The position numbers were made by a program, and so were the translations under genes. The notes under the pieces were generated by a model. That model saw nothing but the letters and a program-made list of their open reading frames with translations. It was not told the DNA's origin and ran no database searches. This document shows positions 8,700-18,211 of a DNA stretch of 64,000 bases, one piece after another (the first letter of the stretch is position 1; each line of letters starts with the position of its first letter). Source of the stretch: an uncultured Lachnospiraceae bacterium (GTDB lineage: Bacteria > Bacillota > Clostridia > Lachnospirales > Lachnospiraceae); assembly GCA_910578405.1 (NCBI GenBank), contig CAJTQO010000018.1:4326-68325 (forward strand). The letters run 5' to 3'.

Positions 8700-10445
8700 C
8701 TACACCGCAAACTGGCTCTGGTAAAGCTGCGCATAGAAACCGCCCTCTGCCAGCAAAGACTCATGGTTCCCCTGTTCAATGATATTGCCGTCCTTCATCA
8801 CCAGGATAATATCCGCCTCCTGAATTGTGGAAAGGCGGTGCGCCACAATAAAGCTGGTTCTTCCTTCCATCAATTTGGCAAAGGCTTTTTGTATCCGAAT
8901 CTCCGTCCTTGTGTCTATGGAGGAAGTGGCCTCATCCAAAATAAGCATATCCGGCTGACAAAGCATCACTCTTGTAATGCATAAAAGCTGTTTCTGCCCT
9001 TGGGACAGATTGCCGCCGTCTTCGGTAATTATCGTATCATATCCCTCCGGCAGACGTTTGATAAAACTATGGGCATGGGCGGCTTTCGCTGCGGCGATGA
9101 TTTCTTCCTCCGTCGCCTCCGGCTTTCCCATCACTATATTTTCCCGTATGGTCCCGCTCTTTAACCACGTCTCCTGCAACACCATCCCAAAGGCAGTGCG
9201 CAGGCTTTTTCGCGTCACCTGACGGATATCTTTCCCTTCCACACGGATAGTTCCCGCATTCACATCATAAAACCGCATGAACAGATTGATTAGAGTTGTC
9301 TTTCCGCACCCGGTCGGCCCTACAATGGCCACACGCTGTCCGGGCTTTACTTTCAGGTTAAAGCCCTCGATGAGTTTCCTATCCGGCGTGTAGGAAAAAG
9401 CTACCTGCTCTAACTCCACCGTTCCTTTCACCTCTTTTAACTGCGCAGCGTCCACAGCGTCCGGCGTTTGCGGCTCTTCTTCTATCAATTCGAAAATCCT
9501 GCCTGCACAGGCCAGGGCATTTTGCAGTTCCGTCACCACACCTGATATCTCATTAAATGGCTTCGTATATTGGTTGGCATAAGTCAGCAGACAAGAAAGC
9601 TGCCCCACACTAATGCCTCCCCGGATGGCTAAAAACGCTCCCGTTATCCCCACCCCCGTATATACCAGGCTGTTTACAAACCGGGTAGCCGGGTTTGTAA
9701 TGGAGGAAAAGAAAATGGCCTGTAAAGAACATTTCTGCAGTCTGCCGTTAATTTCATCAAACCGCTCCATGGCATTGCTTTCATAGCCAAATGCCTGCAC
9801 CACCCGCTGGTTGCCTACCATCTCATCAATCAGCGCCGTCTGCTCTCCTCTCGTCTCAGACTGGAGCTTAAACATATGAAAAGTCTTTTTGGCGATAAAA
9901 TTAGCCACCAGGAAAGAAACCGGAGTAATGCAGACCACTACGGCTGTAATTCCAATGTTAATGGTCAGCATAATAAGCAATGTGCCGACTATGGTCACAA
10001 CTCCGGTAAATAACTGCGTAAAACCCATTAACAGCCCGTCTGCAAACTGGTCCACATCTGCAATCACCCGGCTGACCACTTCTCCATAAGAGTGAGAGTC
10101 AATATACTTTAAAGGCAGTATCTCGATTTTCCGGAAAGCTTCCTCCCGGATATCCCGTACAATCCCATAGGTCATACGGTTGTTGCATACATTCATCAGC
10201 CACTGCGCCACTGCCGTCAGGGCAATGGCTCCCCCTATTTTCACCAAAATGTCCCAAATCCGCCCAAACTCCACCAGACCCTTTGCAATAATCAAATCTA
10301 TGGCGTCCCCTGTCAGAATAGGCACATATAAAGTAAGCGCCACCGTTCCTGCCGCCATCAAAACCGATACTCCAAGATAAAACCAATATTTCCGTATATA
10401 CCGGAGTACCTTAAAAAGCGTTTCCTTCTGCTTACTGCTTTTCAT
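8700..10445 (-). CDS. ABC exporter half-transporter (permease-ATPase fusion), canonical ATP site
   Basis: A 581-residue type-IV ABC exporter half: six predicted membrane helices in residues 15-310, then a nucleotide-binding domain with GPTGCGKTT (Walker A), QETWLKSGTI (Q loop), LSQGQKQLL (signature), MLILDEATSSID (Walker B with catalytic Glu) and IVAHRL (switch His). It follows its partner gene by 121 bp. In the partner the Glu after Walker B is Asp, the asymmetry seen in heterodimeric multidrug or peptide exporters (BmrCD/TM287-288 type). The ATG at 10445 follows GAGGAGG. Substrate unknown. Confidence 0.95.
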   Translation of the reverse strand: MKSSKQKETLFKVLRYIRKYWFYLGVSVLMAAGTVALTLYVPILTGDAIDLIIAKGLVEFGRIWDILVKIGGAIALTAVAQWLMNVCNNRMTYGIVRDIREEAFRKIEILPLKYIDSHSYGEVVSRVIADVDQFADGLLMGFTQLFTGVVTIVGTLLIMLTINIGITAVVVCITPVSFLVANFIAKKTFHMFKLQSETRGEQTALIDEMVGNQRVVQAFGYESNAMERFDEINGRLQKCSLQAIFFSSITNPATRFVNSLVYTGVGITGAFLAIRGGISVGQLSCLLTYANQYTKPFNEISGVVTELQNALACAGRIFELIEEEPQTPDAVDAAQLKEVKGTVELEQVAFSYTPDRKLIEGFNLKVKPGQRVAIVGPTGCGKTTLINLFMRFYDVNAGTIRVEGKDIRQVTRKSLRTAFGMVLQETWLKSGTIRENIVMGKPEATEEEIIAAAKAAHAHSFIKRLPEGYDTIITEDGGNLSQGQKQLLCITRVMLCQPDMLILDEATSSIDTRTEIRIQKAFAKLMEGRTSFIVAHRLSTIQEADIILVMKDGNIIEQGNHESLLAEGGFYAQLYQSQFAV

Positions 10446-10566
10446 CCATGATTCCTCCTCATTCCAGTTGCGTATCCACCTTATGTATCCCCTTTTCTAT
10501 GGAAGGGTTTCCGGCCTTATCCGCGCCCTGCACCCATTCCAGGCTTTTTTCCGGCTAACCCGTTCC

Positions 10567-12306
10567 CTATCCTTCCGTTTTCTTAAACTGGGAATCATAT
10601 ATTTCCCTATATACTGCACAATTTGCCATCAGCTCATCATGGGAGCCCCAACCTACGGTTTCCCCATCATCCAGCACTAAAATGGCGTCCGCATACCGGA
10701 TGGAAGCCGCCCGCTGTGATACAATAAATACAGTAGGGGCTCCTTCCATCTCCCGAATCGCCTTGCGCAGTTTTGCATCGGTGGCAAAATCCAAAGCCGA
10801 TGCACTGTCGTCCAAAATCAGGATTTCCGGTTTACGAATCAGCGCCCTGGCTATGGTCAGCCGCTGCCGCTGCCCGCCTGACAGATTCTTGCCCGCCTGT
10901 TCAATCTGCGCATCCAGCTTCCCTTCCTTTGATTCCACAAACTCTTTGGACTGGGAAATCTCCAATGCCCGCCACATTTCTTCCTCTGTGGCGTCTTCCT
11001 TTCCCCATAGCAGGTTTTCCCGGATACTCCCTTTAAACAATACCGCTTTTTGCATAACTGTCCCGATTTTGCCACGGAGTTCTTCTAAGGGATACTCCCT
11101 CACATCCATCCCGTCCACCAGGACTCTCCCCTTTGTCACATCATAAAACCGGGGGATTAAGTTTACCACCGAAGATTTGCCCGAACCAGTGCCTCCGATA
11201 ATGCCAATGGTCTGTCCTTTTTTTGCCTGGAAGTGGATATCCGTCAGCGACTCCGCCCCTGCATTCTTATACGTCAGACATACATGTTCAAAGGAGACAG
11301 CCGCCGCATTTTGGTTAAGAGCCGCCACGCCTGCACTGGCTGCTTTCCCTGGCGCCGCCAGACTGGACTGTGTTTCAAAAACCGCTTCGATGCGGTTTGC
11401 GCAGGCAAAGGCTTTTGTCACCGTAATAATTAAATTCGCCAGCTTAATCAATTCCACCAGAATCTGCGACATATAATTTACCAATGCCACAACTTCACCC
11501 TGGGTGATATACCCGGCGTCCACCCGCAATGCCCCTGTCCAAATTAGCACAATCACCGCGCCGTTGATAATAATATATGTTACCGGGTTCATCAGGGCGG
11601 ATATTTTTCCGACAAACATCTGCATCTGGGTCAAGGATTCATTCCCCTCCCGGAAACGGGCCGTCTCCGCCTCTTCCTTATTAAAAGCCCGGACGACCCT
11701 TACCCCTGTCAGGTTTTCCCTTGTTATCCCAAGAATCCGGTCCAGTCCTGCCTGCACTTTCTTATACAACGGCATACTGATTAACATAATGCCAAATACA
11801 ACAATACAAAGTAACGGTATCGTCACTACAAACACCAGCGCGGCTTTTACGTCAATGGTAAATGCCATTACCATGGCGCCAAAGACGATAAACGGAGAAC
11901 GCAAAAATAAACGCAGCACCAAGTTCACCCCTGACTGCACCTGGTTTACATCACTGGTCATCCTTGTAATGAGCGTGGAAGTCCCAATCGTATCCATTTC
12001 CGAAAAAGACAATTTCTGGATATGCCCAAATAAAGCATGTTTCAGCCCTGTGGAAAATCCAACGGCCGCCTTTGCCGCAAAATACTGGGCGGTAATGGAA
12101 CAGACTAACCCAATGAAGCCAAGCGCAATCATCAACCCGCCCATGCGCAATATCATCCCCTTATCCCTTTGCGCAATGCCTGTATCAATAATCTGCGCCA
12201 TAACAAGCGGCACCAGCAGTTCAAAAGAAGCCTCCAGCATCTTAAAAAGCGGCGCCAATACCGATTCTTTCTTATAATCCCTTAAATACACCAACAATTT
12301 CTTCAT
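10567..12306 (-). CDS. ABC exporter half-transporter with degenerate Walker B
   Basis: A 579-residue ABC exporter half, first gene of the exporter pair. The membrane domain starts KLLVYLRDYKKES and carries the conserved TSTLITRMTSDV loop (residues about 100-115). The nucleotide-binding domain has GGTGSGKSS (Walker A), LSGGQRQRL (signature) and LILDDSASALD, in which the normal catalytic Glu is Asp. IVSQRA replaces the usual switch His with Gln. Loss of both catalytic Glu and switch His marks this as the inactive-site partner of a heterodimer. It likely works as one complex with the downstream half. Confidence 0.95.
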   Translation of the reverse strand: MKKLLVYLRDYKKESVLAPLFKMLEASFELLVPLVMAQIIDTGIAQRDKGMILRMGGLMIALGFIGLVCSITAQYFAAKAAVGFSTGLKHALFGHIQKLSFSEMDTIGTSTLITRMTSDVNQVQSGVNLVLRLFLRSPFIVFGAMVMAFTIDVKAALVFVVTIPLLCIVVFGIMLISMPLYKKVQAGLDRILGITRENLTGVRVVRAFNKEEAETARFREGNESLTQMQMFVGKISALMNPVTYIIINGAVIVLIWTGALRVDAGYITQGEVVALVNYMSQILVELIKLANLIITVTKAFACANRIEAVFETQSSLAAPGKAASAGVAALNQNAAAVSFEHVCLTYKNAGAESLTDIHFQAKKGQTIGIIGGTGSGKSSVVNLIPRFYDVTKGRVLVDGMDVREYPLEELRGKIGTVMQKAVLFKGSIRENLLWGKEDATEEEMWRALEISQSKEFVESKEGKLDAQIEQAGKNLSGGQRQRLTIARALIRKPEILILDDSASALDFATDAKLRKAIREMEGAPTVFIVSQRAASIRYADAILVLDDGETVGWGSHDELMANCAVYREIYDSQFKKTEG

Positions 12307-12343
12307 AATAAAATCTCCCTAAAACCATCCGCGCCTTATCGGC

Positions 12344-13729
12344 TCATATCAAATCTATGGCATCCGCCACTGACTTTACCCCTATCACTTTCATCCCTTT
12401 TATCCCATCCATCCTGTCCCCTTTTTTCACACACACTGCCGGAAGGATACAGGTGGTGAAGCCAAGTTTCGCCGCTTCCGCCACCCGCTGCTTTGCCATG
12501 CTTACCGACCGCACCTCCCCGCTTAACCCTACTTCGCCAAACACAATAGTCCCCGCGTCCACCGACCGGTTTTTAAAACTGGATACCAATGCAAACACAA
12601 TCCCCAAATCAATGGCGGGTTCCGTTATCTTAATCCCACCCGCCAGGTTTACATAAGCATCACAGCCAGACATTTGCAGTCCGACCCGTTTTTCCAACAC
12701 CGCCATCAACAGATTCATCCGGTTAAAATCCGTCCCGATTGCCTGTCTGCGGGGGATGCCGAAATTGCTGCCGCAGACCAGCGCCTGAATTTCCAACAAA
12801 ATGGGCCTCGTCCCTTCCATGGAACAGGCCACCACGGAACCGCTGGCATTCTCCGGCCTGCCGTCCAGCATAAACTCCGAAGGATTCTTTACCTCCTCAA
12901 GCCCCGCTTCCTTCATTTCGAACACGCCGATTTCATTGGTGGAGCCAAAGCGGTTCTTCACCCCCCGTAAAATGCGGTAAGAAGCATGACGCTCCCCTTC
13001 AAAGTAAAGCACCGTATCCACCATATGCTCCAGCACCCGCGGGCCTGCCACCATCCCTTCTTTGGTGACATGGCCCACAAGAAAAACCGGCACGTTCAGC
13101 CCCTTGGCCAACTGCAGAAACACATTCGTCGCCTCCCTGACCTGGGATACGCTCCCCGGCGCGGAGGCCACCTCCTCACTGTACATGGTCTGTATGGAAT
13201 CTATTACAACCGCCCCCGGCCCGATACGCCGTATGGCTTCCTCCACCGTGCCAAGATTAGTTTCACACAACAACAAAAAATTGTCACTGATTTCCCCGAT
13301 ACGGTTTGCCCGTATTTTAATCTGCTTTAACGATTCTTCTCCCGAAATGTATAACACCCGGTGGCCTGCATCCGACAACTTCTGGCAAACCTGCAGCAAC
13401 AGCGTGGATTTCCCGATTCCCGGATCACCCCCTACCAAAGTCAGCGACCCCGGCACAATCCCCCCGCCAAGAACCCGGTCTAATTCCTCCATCCCTGCGC
13501 TGATTCGCTCTTCCCTGCTTAAAGAAACCTCCGATAACCGGGAAGGTTCCGCCCGCTTTACCGCCGTTCCCGCTTTTACAGAGCCACCCATCCCTTTCGC
13601 CGCCACGTTCACTTTTTCCTCCACCAAAGTGTTCCATGCCTTACAGCCCGGGCACTGCCCCATCCATTTGGCTGTTTCGTATCCACACTCCTGACAGAAA
13701 AACACCGTGGCGCTTTTGCCCTTCGCCAT
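12344..13729 (-). CDS. radA: DNA repair protein RadA (Sms), lon-like/RecA-like ATPase
   Basis: A 461-residue RadA, which promotes branch migration of recombination intermediates. It has an N-terminal C4 zinc finger (CQEC and CPGC, residues 12-32), a RecA-type core with GGDPGIGKSTL (Walker A), VVIDSIQTM (Walker B) and the RadA hallmark VKNRFGSTNEIG, and a C-terminal Lon-protease-like domain (VNLAGGIKITEPAIDLG, GEVGLSGEVR). The ATG at 13729 is chosen because GGAGGGAAAAGG precedes it and known family members start just before the zinc finger; the frame is open about 33 codons further up. It lies 38 bp upstream of the exporter operon. Confidence 0.97.
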   Translation of the reverse strand: MAKGKSATVFFCQECGYETAKWMGQCPGCKAWNTLVEEKVNVAAKGMGGSVKAGTAVKRAEPSRLSEVSLSREERISAGMEELDRVLGGGIVPGSLTLVGGDPGIGKSTLLLQVCQKLSDAGHRVLYISGEESLKQIKIRANRIGEISDNFLLLCETNLGTVEEAIRRIGPGAVVIDSIQTMYSEEVASAPGSVSQVREATNVFLQLAKGLNVPVFLVGHVTKEGMVAGPRVLEHMVDTVLYFEGERHASYRILRGVKNRFGSTNEIGVFEMKEAGLEEVKNPSEFMLDGRPENASGSVVACSMEGTRPILLEIQALVCGSNFGIPRRQAIGTDFNRMNLLMAVLEKRVGLQMSGCDAYVNLAGGIKITEPAIDLGIVFALVSSFKNRSVDAGTIVFGEVGLSGEVRSVSMAKQRVAEAAKLGFTTCILPAVCVKKGDRMDGIKGMKVIGVKSVADAIDLI

Positions 13730-13923
13730 CCTTTTCCCTCCGCAAAAACGGGACTTCCACCCTTCCGTGACCGTCCCGTTTCCCATTTCATCCAAGTTCC
13801 GCTCCAAATGCCCCCTTTTCGCTTCCAAAATCCCTTCCAGGCGGGCTTATCCCCCAATACATAGCCAGACAAAAAATGCCGTCTGCCAGACGTCACGGAA
13901 CTTTTTCCCGTTAAGGATATCTT

Positions 13924-14334
13924 TTATGCCAAGACCTTCACTTCCACTTCCCCTGCTTCCGCCAGCTCTACGCTCAAATTTAGCTTGCCTCCCAGGCTCG
14001 TTTTCATCTTACCGATACTTTCCTTATTTATAAACACTTCATATTCCGTTTCATCCTGCAGCCCGACTGTAATCTGGGCGTCTTCTTCCCCTTCCACGCA
14101 AAAACGAATCCCTTCCGCCGCTTCCCGGAACCCGTTTACGCTTGTGCCAGGCACCGACTCGTACACAAACATCCCATTCCTTTCCAGTTTGGTCATCTTT
14201 TTGTAAGTTTTTACCTTGTACAGGTCTCCGCCAAACTCAAAGTTCTCCAGCTTTGCTTTCTCCTCCAGTTTGTGGTTCCCAAAACTGATTGCGCCCCCGT
14301 CTTCCGCACGGAGTAGTCCTTCCACCGCTGCCAT
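13924..14334 (-). CDS. Small conserved-looking protein of unknown function
   Basis: A 136-residue soluble protein, probably mostly beta strands: ISFGNHKLEEKAKLENFEFGG near the start, VKTYKKMTKLERNGMFVYES, and ITVGLQDETEYEVFINKE and LNLSVELAEAGEVEVKVLA at the end. There is no signal peptide, membrane helix or catalytic motif. Proteins of this type in Lachnospiraceae have been labelled endosialidase in databases (from memory); I see no sialidase motif supporting this. The start ATG at 14334 follows TAGGAGGG. A single gene between radA and the beta-lactamase. Confidence 0.75.
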   Translation of the reverse strand: MAAVEGLLRAEDGGAISFGNHKLEEKAKLENFEFGGDLYKVKTYKKMTKLERNGMFVYESVPGTSVNGFREAAEGIRFCVEGEEDAQITVGLQDETEYEVFINKESIGKMKTSLGGKLNLSVELAEAGEVEVKVLA

Positions 14335-14475
14335 TCCATTACCCTCCTAAGTATTTTCCTTACTGTCTGCGTTGAACGCATGTGTCATACTTTAAGTATA
14401 ATATATTTTTTCCATGAAATCCACTAGAAAATTCCATAACTTACAGAAATCTGCATCCGTTGTTTACGACAGCTC

Positions 14476-15555
14476 CTATGCTTCTTCCTTCACAATACGC
14501 AGCGCAATCTCTTTTGCCGCAGCGCTGGATGCTTCCTTTGGGCCCGTCTTTCCCAGATGCACGCAAAAATAAATATTTCCATCCGGTTTTTCTGCAAATC
14601 CGGTAAACCATGCATCCACTGTAACACCCTCGGCTTTCCCCATTCCGGTTTTTCCATAAACTGGGAACCCGGTCGCTTCCTCCCCTTCCACCGCTAACAT
14701 AACCCGCTTTAATTCTTCCCTTGTTTCTTCCTTATAAATGGATTCCTTTCCAAAAATACGTTCCATTATCTCCGTCTGTTCCTTCGGTGAAACCAATAAA
14801 GACGACTCAATCCAAAATCCGGTCAAAGCCCGGTTCTTATTGTTGCCGTTTAACCTGCCCTCCCAATCCGAAATATCACAATTGCCGTACTTAAGCCAGT
14901 CTAACTCTTCCTGCATCCGTTCTGCGCCAATCTCATCTATCGTTTCCCGGAAATACCAGACACAGGATGTGGCGAACGCTTCCCGGAAATCTATGTCACG
15001 GTTCCATTGTTCATTCCAAAAAGTTTCTCCGCTCCATTTACGTACAGAATAATCCGGGTCGATAATCCCATGTTCCAAAGCAATCAAGGACGAAACAATT
15101 TTAAAGGTGGAGCATGGCGACCTCCTGGCCAAGGCAAGCTCCGGTTGGAAAACCGTATACTGCATCTTAGAAGCGTCATACAAGACCGCAGTCCCCTGGA
15201 AGCCATCAAAATATTCCGACCAGTCCGCTTCTATCATTTCCAGCTCCTCTCGCCCCTTATTTTTTTCTTCGTCCAAAACCGTCTCTTCCTCTTTTCCCTG
15301 CCAAAGAGCCTCCTTTTCCTCTTTTCCCTGCGCGGAAACCTCCTTTTCCTCTTTTCCCTGCCAAAGAGCCTCCTCCTTATCTTCTTCCGCTACGGATATT
15401 TCCTTTGGCTCTGCCACAACTGCCCCTTCTTCCGTTTCCGCTTTCTTACACTCCTCTCTTTCCTTTCCCTTGGCGCCATCCGAACAGCCACTGACTATAA
15501 AAGCGCATATCATCCATATACTGACTGCTTTCATAACATAAACCGCTTTCCTCAC
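14476..15555 (-). CDS. Class D (OXA-type) beta-lactamase, lipoprotein
   Basis: About 359 residues, starting at the GTG at 15553-15555 which has AGGAGG six nt upstream. The N-terminal hydrophobic segment ends in a lipobox IVSGC (Cys about 24), so the enzyme should be lipid-anchored outside the cell. A charged linker contains a 10-residue repeat (GKEEKEALWQ, GKEEKEVSAQ, GKEEKEALWQ). All class D motifs are present: STFK (Ser149, Lys152), SCV (197-199), YGN (223-225), FWIESSL with the Trp that stabilises carbamylated Lys (248), and KTG (302-304). No BlaR/BlaI regulator is nearby. A penicillin-sensing role instead of hydrolysis is possible. Confidence 0.92.
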   Translation of the reverse strand: MRKAVYVMKAVSIWMICAFIVSGCSDGAKGKEREECKKAETEEGAVVAEPKEISVAEEDKEEALWQGKEEKEVSAQGKEEKEALWQGKEEETVLDEEKNKGREELEMIEADWSEYFDGFQGTAVLYDASKMQYTVFQPELALARRSPCSTFKIVSSLIALEHGIIDPDYSVRKWSGETFWNEQWNRDIDFREAFATSCVWYFRETIDEIGAERMQEELDWLKYGNCDISDWEGRLNGNNKNRALTGFWIESSLLVSPKEQTEIMERIFGKESIYKEETREELKRVMLAVEGEEATGFPVYGKTGMGKAEGVTVDAWFTGFAEKPDGNIYFCVHLGKTGPKEASSAAAKEIALRIVKEEA

Positions 15556-15830
15556 ACTATTCCTCCTGTTTTCCATTTTCACATCCATGCTTAAATACGC
15601 CACCCTAGCGTTTGAACATTCATTCCTGACAATGCACGCCCCGCTTCGTATGATATTTGCGCCAAATCCAGGTTACATAGCCCACTATGCGCCTACCTTT
15701 GGCACAAATTTCCCACAAATTGTGACGAACATCTGCCAGAAATCCATTTTCAAATACGCTCTACCGCAGGTGCTATATTACATATGTAAGATTTTTGTTT
15801 AAAAAAAGAAATATTATATCCGTTTTCTCA

Positions 15831-15848
15831 CAGGGGCAAACGCCCCTG
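15831..15848 (-). terminator. Short GC hairpin after the cysteine hydrolase
   Basis: CAGGGGC and GCCCCTG form a 7-bp stem with a 4-nt loop (15831-15837, 15842-15848), starting 10 bp past the lower gene boundary of the beta-lactamase leader region and in front of the hydrolase on the plus strand, that is, upstream side 15849 is inside the hydrolase terminator zone. On the minus strand it follows the hydrolase stop by about 10 nt but lacks a clean T-run, so termination is only likely. The rest of the 15556-15857 gap holds the beta-lactamase leader and no gene that I can see. Confidence 0.5.
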
Positions 15849-15857
15849 CAGGATGCT

Positions 15858-16379
15858 TTACACCACTTCCACCTGACACATTTTCATCGTTGCAAGCGCC
15901 TCCTCATGGCTCTTTGGCGTAACCCCGGCGCAGCAGGCCGCCTTTACAATAATTTTCGTTTCCGGCAGTTTTGCTTTTAAAAGCAATGCATTGCTGACAA
16001 CACAGATATCCGTACACAGGCCCACCAATTCAATCTCCAGCTCCTCTTTCTGCGCCTCTTCCCATAAAAGCTCCGCCAATTCCAAGGAACCAAAAGCAGG
16101 CTTATCCACCAGAATGGCCTGTGGCATAGCCGCCGCCACCTCTTCCTGTATCTGCCAGCCCATGCTTCCTTCTATGCAGTGTTCCACCGGAAGGTATTTC
16201 CCTTCGTTTGTCTTTAAATAGTCCCTGCCATGGGTATCCCTTGTTGCATATATATTCCCTGCCGGATAGGAACGAATCTCCTCCACCACCCTACCCACAA
16301 TGCCCTCCGCTTCTTTCGTCCCTAAAGCGCCGTCAATAAAATCATTTTGCATATCAACCACTACCAGTATTCTCTTCAC
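15858..16379 (-). CDS. Isochorismatase-like cysteine hydrolase (nicotinamidase-type)
   Basis: A 173-residue complete member of the isochorismatase superfamily. The catalytic triad is visible: Asp9 in VVVDMQNDF, Lys93 in VDKPAFGS and Cys126 in GLCTDICVVSNAL. RDTHGRDY supplies the metal-site Asp/His typical of nicotinamidases (PncA). The likely reaction is nicotinamide to nicotinate plus ammonia in NAD salvage, but pyrazinamidase-like family members acting on other amides cannot be excluded. The ATG at 16379 follows GGAGGAAAAAGCGG. It is transcribed alone, downstream of eno and the tandem repeat. Confidence 0.85.
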   Translation of the reverse strand: MKRILVVVDMQNDFIDGALGTKEAEGIVGRVVEEIRSYPAGNIYATRDTHGRDYLKTNEGKYLPVEHCIEGSMGWQIQEEVAAAMPQAILVDKPAFGSLELAELLWEEAQKEELEIELVGLCTDICVVSNALLLKAKLPETKIIVKAACCAGVTPKSHEEALATMKMCQVEVV

Positions 16380-16494
16380 CGCTTTTTCCTCCTTTTTCTT
16401 CCGGCCCTGCGTTTACCGCCTGCTGCTTAATCAAATTATAACACGGCGTGACTGCGGTGGCAATCGGCAGATGACTGCATTTTACCATAAGCAT

Positions 16495-16604
16495 AACAAA
16501 CGCTGCCATGCTCTGCAAGTCAGCTTATTCCAACAAACGCTGCCATGCTCTGCAAGTCAGCTTATTTCAACAAACGCTGCCATGCTCTGCAAGTCAGCTT
16601 ATTG
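16495..16604. repeat. Three tandem copies of a 37-bp repeat
   Basis: Units start at 16495, 16532 and 16569 and are nearly identical; each contains AACAAACGCTGCCATGCTCT followed by GCAAGTCAGCTTATT. There are no spacers, so this is not a CRISPR array. It lies between the eno terminator and the hydrolase start and could hold a regulatory or mRNA-processing signal, or be a simple minisatellite. Confidence 0.9.
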
Positions 16605-16611
16605 TAAGTAA

Positions 16612-16639
16612 AACGGCGCAGAACCGCTTCTGCACCGTT
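16612..16639 (-). terminator. Probable eno terminator
   Basis: Arms 16612-16623 and 16628-16639 form a 12-bp stem with one mismatch and a 4-nt loop, followed by TTTTACTT on the minus strand side. It lies 28 bp after the eno stop. Confidence 0.7.
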
Positions 16640-16667
16640 TCCAACAAACTATCCCAAAATTCTCCTT

Positions 16668-17972
16668 TTATATCTTGCGGAACGGCTCCATATAAGCCGC
16701 CACTTCTCCAAGTTCTTCCTCTATCCTAAGCAACTGGTTATATTTCGCCACCCGGTCGCTGCGGCAAGGGGCTCCTGTCTTAATCTGCCCTGCATTGACT
16801 GCCACTGCCAGATCGGCAATAAACGTATCCTCCGTTTCTCCGGAACGGTGGGATATAATGGCGCGGTATGCATTTTTGTGCGCCATCTCTATAGCCTCCA
16901 TCGCTTCCGAAACGGTGCCTATCTGGTTCACCTTCACCAAAATGGCATTGCCTACCCCAAGTTTAATCCCTGCGTCCAGACGCTTCGTATTCGTCACAAA
17001 TAAATCGTCGCCCACCAACTGTGTTTCGCCGCCCAAACGCGCCGTCATCTCTTTCCAGCCTTCCCAATCATCTTCCGCCAGCCCGTCTTCTATGGAAACA
17101 ATTGGGTATTTGCGTATCAGCCCTTCATAATAAGCAATCATTTCCGCCGTATCCCTCACTGCTTCCCTTCCGCTTAATTTGCTTTCGCCAGGGAAATGAT
17201 ACATGCTGGTCTTTTCGTTATACAGCTCGCTGCTGGCCACATCCAACGCTATTTTAATATCCTGTCCCGGAATATATTTGCTCGTTTCCACCGCTTCCAC
17301 AATCAATGACAACACGGCGTCCGCATCCGGCAAATCCGGCGCAAAACCGCCTTCATCCCCCACTCCGGTAGACAGACCCTTGTCCTCTAATATTTTCTTT
17401 AAATTATGGTAAATTTCCGCACAGATGCGCAGTCCGTCCGCAAAGCTTTCCGCCTGCACAGGCATAATCATAAATTCCTGGAAGTCCACCGTGTTCGCCG
17501 CATGTTTCCCGCCGTTTAAAATATTCATCATTGGCGTTGGAAGCAGCCGCGGATGCACCCCTCCCAGATAACGGTACAATGGAATCTCCAGAATCTTTGC
17601 AGCGGCCCGCGCAGACGCCATAGACACTCCAAGCGTTGCATTCGCCCCCAGGTTCCCCTTATTCCCCGTTCCGTCCGTCTCCACTAAAATCCGGTCAATC
17701 ATGCTTTGGTCAAAGATATTCTTCCCAACCAAAGCATCCTTTAATTTTGTATTTATATTCTTCACCGCATTGCGCACGCCCAGGCCAAAATACCTTGTCT
17801 CACCATCCCTTAGCTCCACAGCTTCAAAACGCCCGGTGCTGGCTCCGGAAGGCACTGCCGCACGCCCTGCAATGCCTCCTTCCACAATCACTTCCGCTTC
17901 CACTGTGGGGTTTCCCCTGGAATCCAGAATCTCTCTCCCACGGACATCCGTAATTTTCAGACATAGATTCAT
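16668..17972 (-). CDS. eno: Enolase (phosphopyruvate hydratase)
   Basis: A 434-residue, full-length enolase converting 2-phosphoglycerate to phosphoenolpyruvate in glycolysis. Recognised by the N-terminal [21 protein letters not shown] (mobile loop), [20 protein letters not shown] (catalytic Glu region), the metal ligands in [19 protein letters not shown] and [10 protein letters not shown], the Lys in [10 protein letters not shown], and the C-terminal [10 protein letters not shown] and [20 protein letters not shown]. The ATG at 17972 has AAAGGAG at good distance. It is monocistronic, with a terminator, and divergent from the FapA-like gene. Confidence 0.99.
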   Translation of the reverse strand: MNLCLKITDVRGREILDSRGNPTVEAEVIVEGGIAGRAAVPSGASTGRFEAVELRDGETRYFGLGVRNAVKNINTKLKDALVGKNIFDQSMIDRILVETDGTGNKGNLGANATLGVSMASARAAAKILEIPLYRYLGGVHPRLLPTPMMNILNGGKHAANTVDFQEFMIMPVQAESFADGLRICAEIYHNLKKILEDKGLSTGVGDEGGFAPDLPDADAVLSLIVEAVETSKYIPGQDIKIALDVASSELYNEKTSMYHFPGESKLSGREAVRDTAEMIAYYEGLIRKYPIVSIEDGLAEDDWEGWKEMTARLGGETQLVGDDLFVTNTKRLDAGIKLGVGNAILVKVNQIGTVSEAMEAIEMAHKNAYRAIISHRSGETEDTFIADLAVAVNAGQIKTGAPCRSDRVAKYNQLLRIEEELGEVAAYMEPFRKI

Positions 17973-18106
17973 AACATCTGCTCCTTTCCAAACCTTCCCG
18001 GCACACCGTGCATGGGAAGCCTGCCGTTTTATCGTTTGCTTCCATATCTATGCCCAAATCCGTTTTAAAAAATTCATTGAAAAATTGATATTGACAATTT
18101 CGTCCC

Positions 18107-18132
18107 GTGCATTGAATTCCAATATAATGCAC
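18107..18132. promoter_or_regulatory. Palindrome in the eno/FapA divergent region
   Basis: GTGCATT (18107-18113) and AATGCAC (18126-18132) are a 7-bp inverted repeat with a 12-bp spacer between two divergent genes. It is placed like an operator. Several AT-rich -10-like hexamers lie nearby (for example TATAAT at 18123-18128 region), but no complete promoter is convincing. Confidence 0.4.
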
Positions 18133-18211
18133 AAAGAAACTGTGGACTTTTCCTATTATATATAATATAGTATTATGAATTATATTAAAATATGAAAGGC
18201 TGGTGCTTAAT

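Noticed and set aside
13729..13828. Longer RadA start at 13828
   Set aside because: The extra codons are not like the family N-terminus, whereas the ATG at 13729 has a strong ribosome site directly before the zinc finger.
16495..16604. Possible CRISPR array
   Set aside because: The 37-bp units are contiguous with no spacers, and no cas genes are in the window. It is a tandem repeat.
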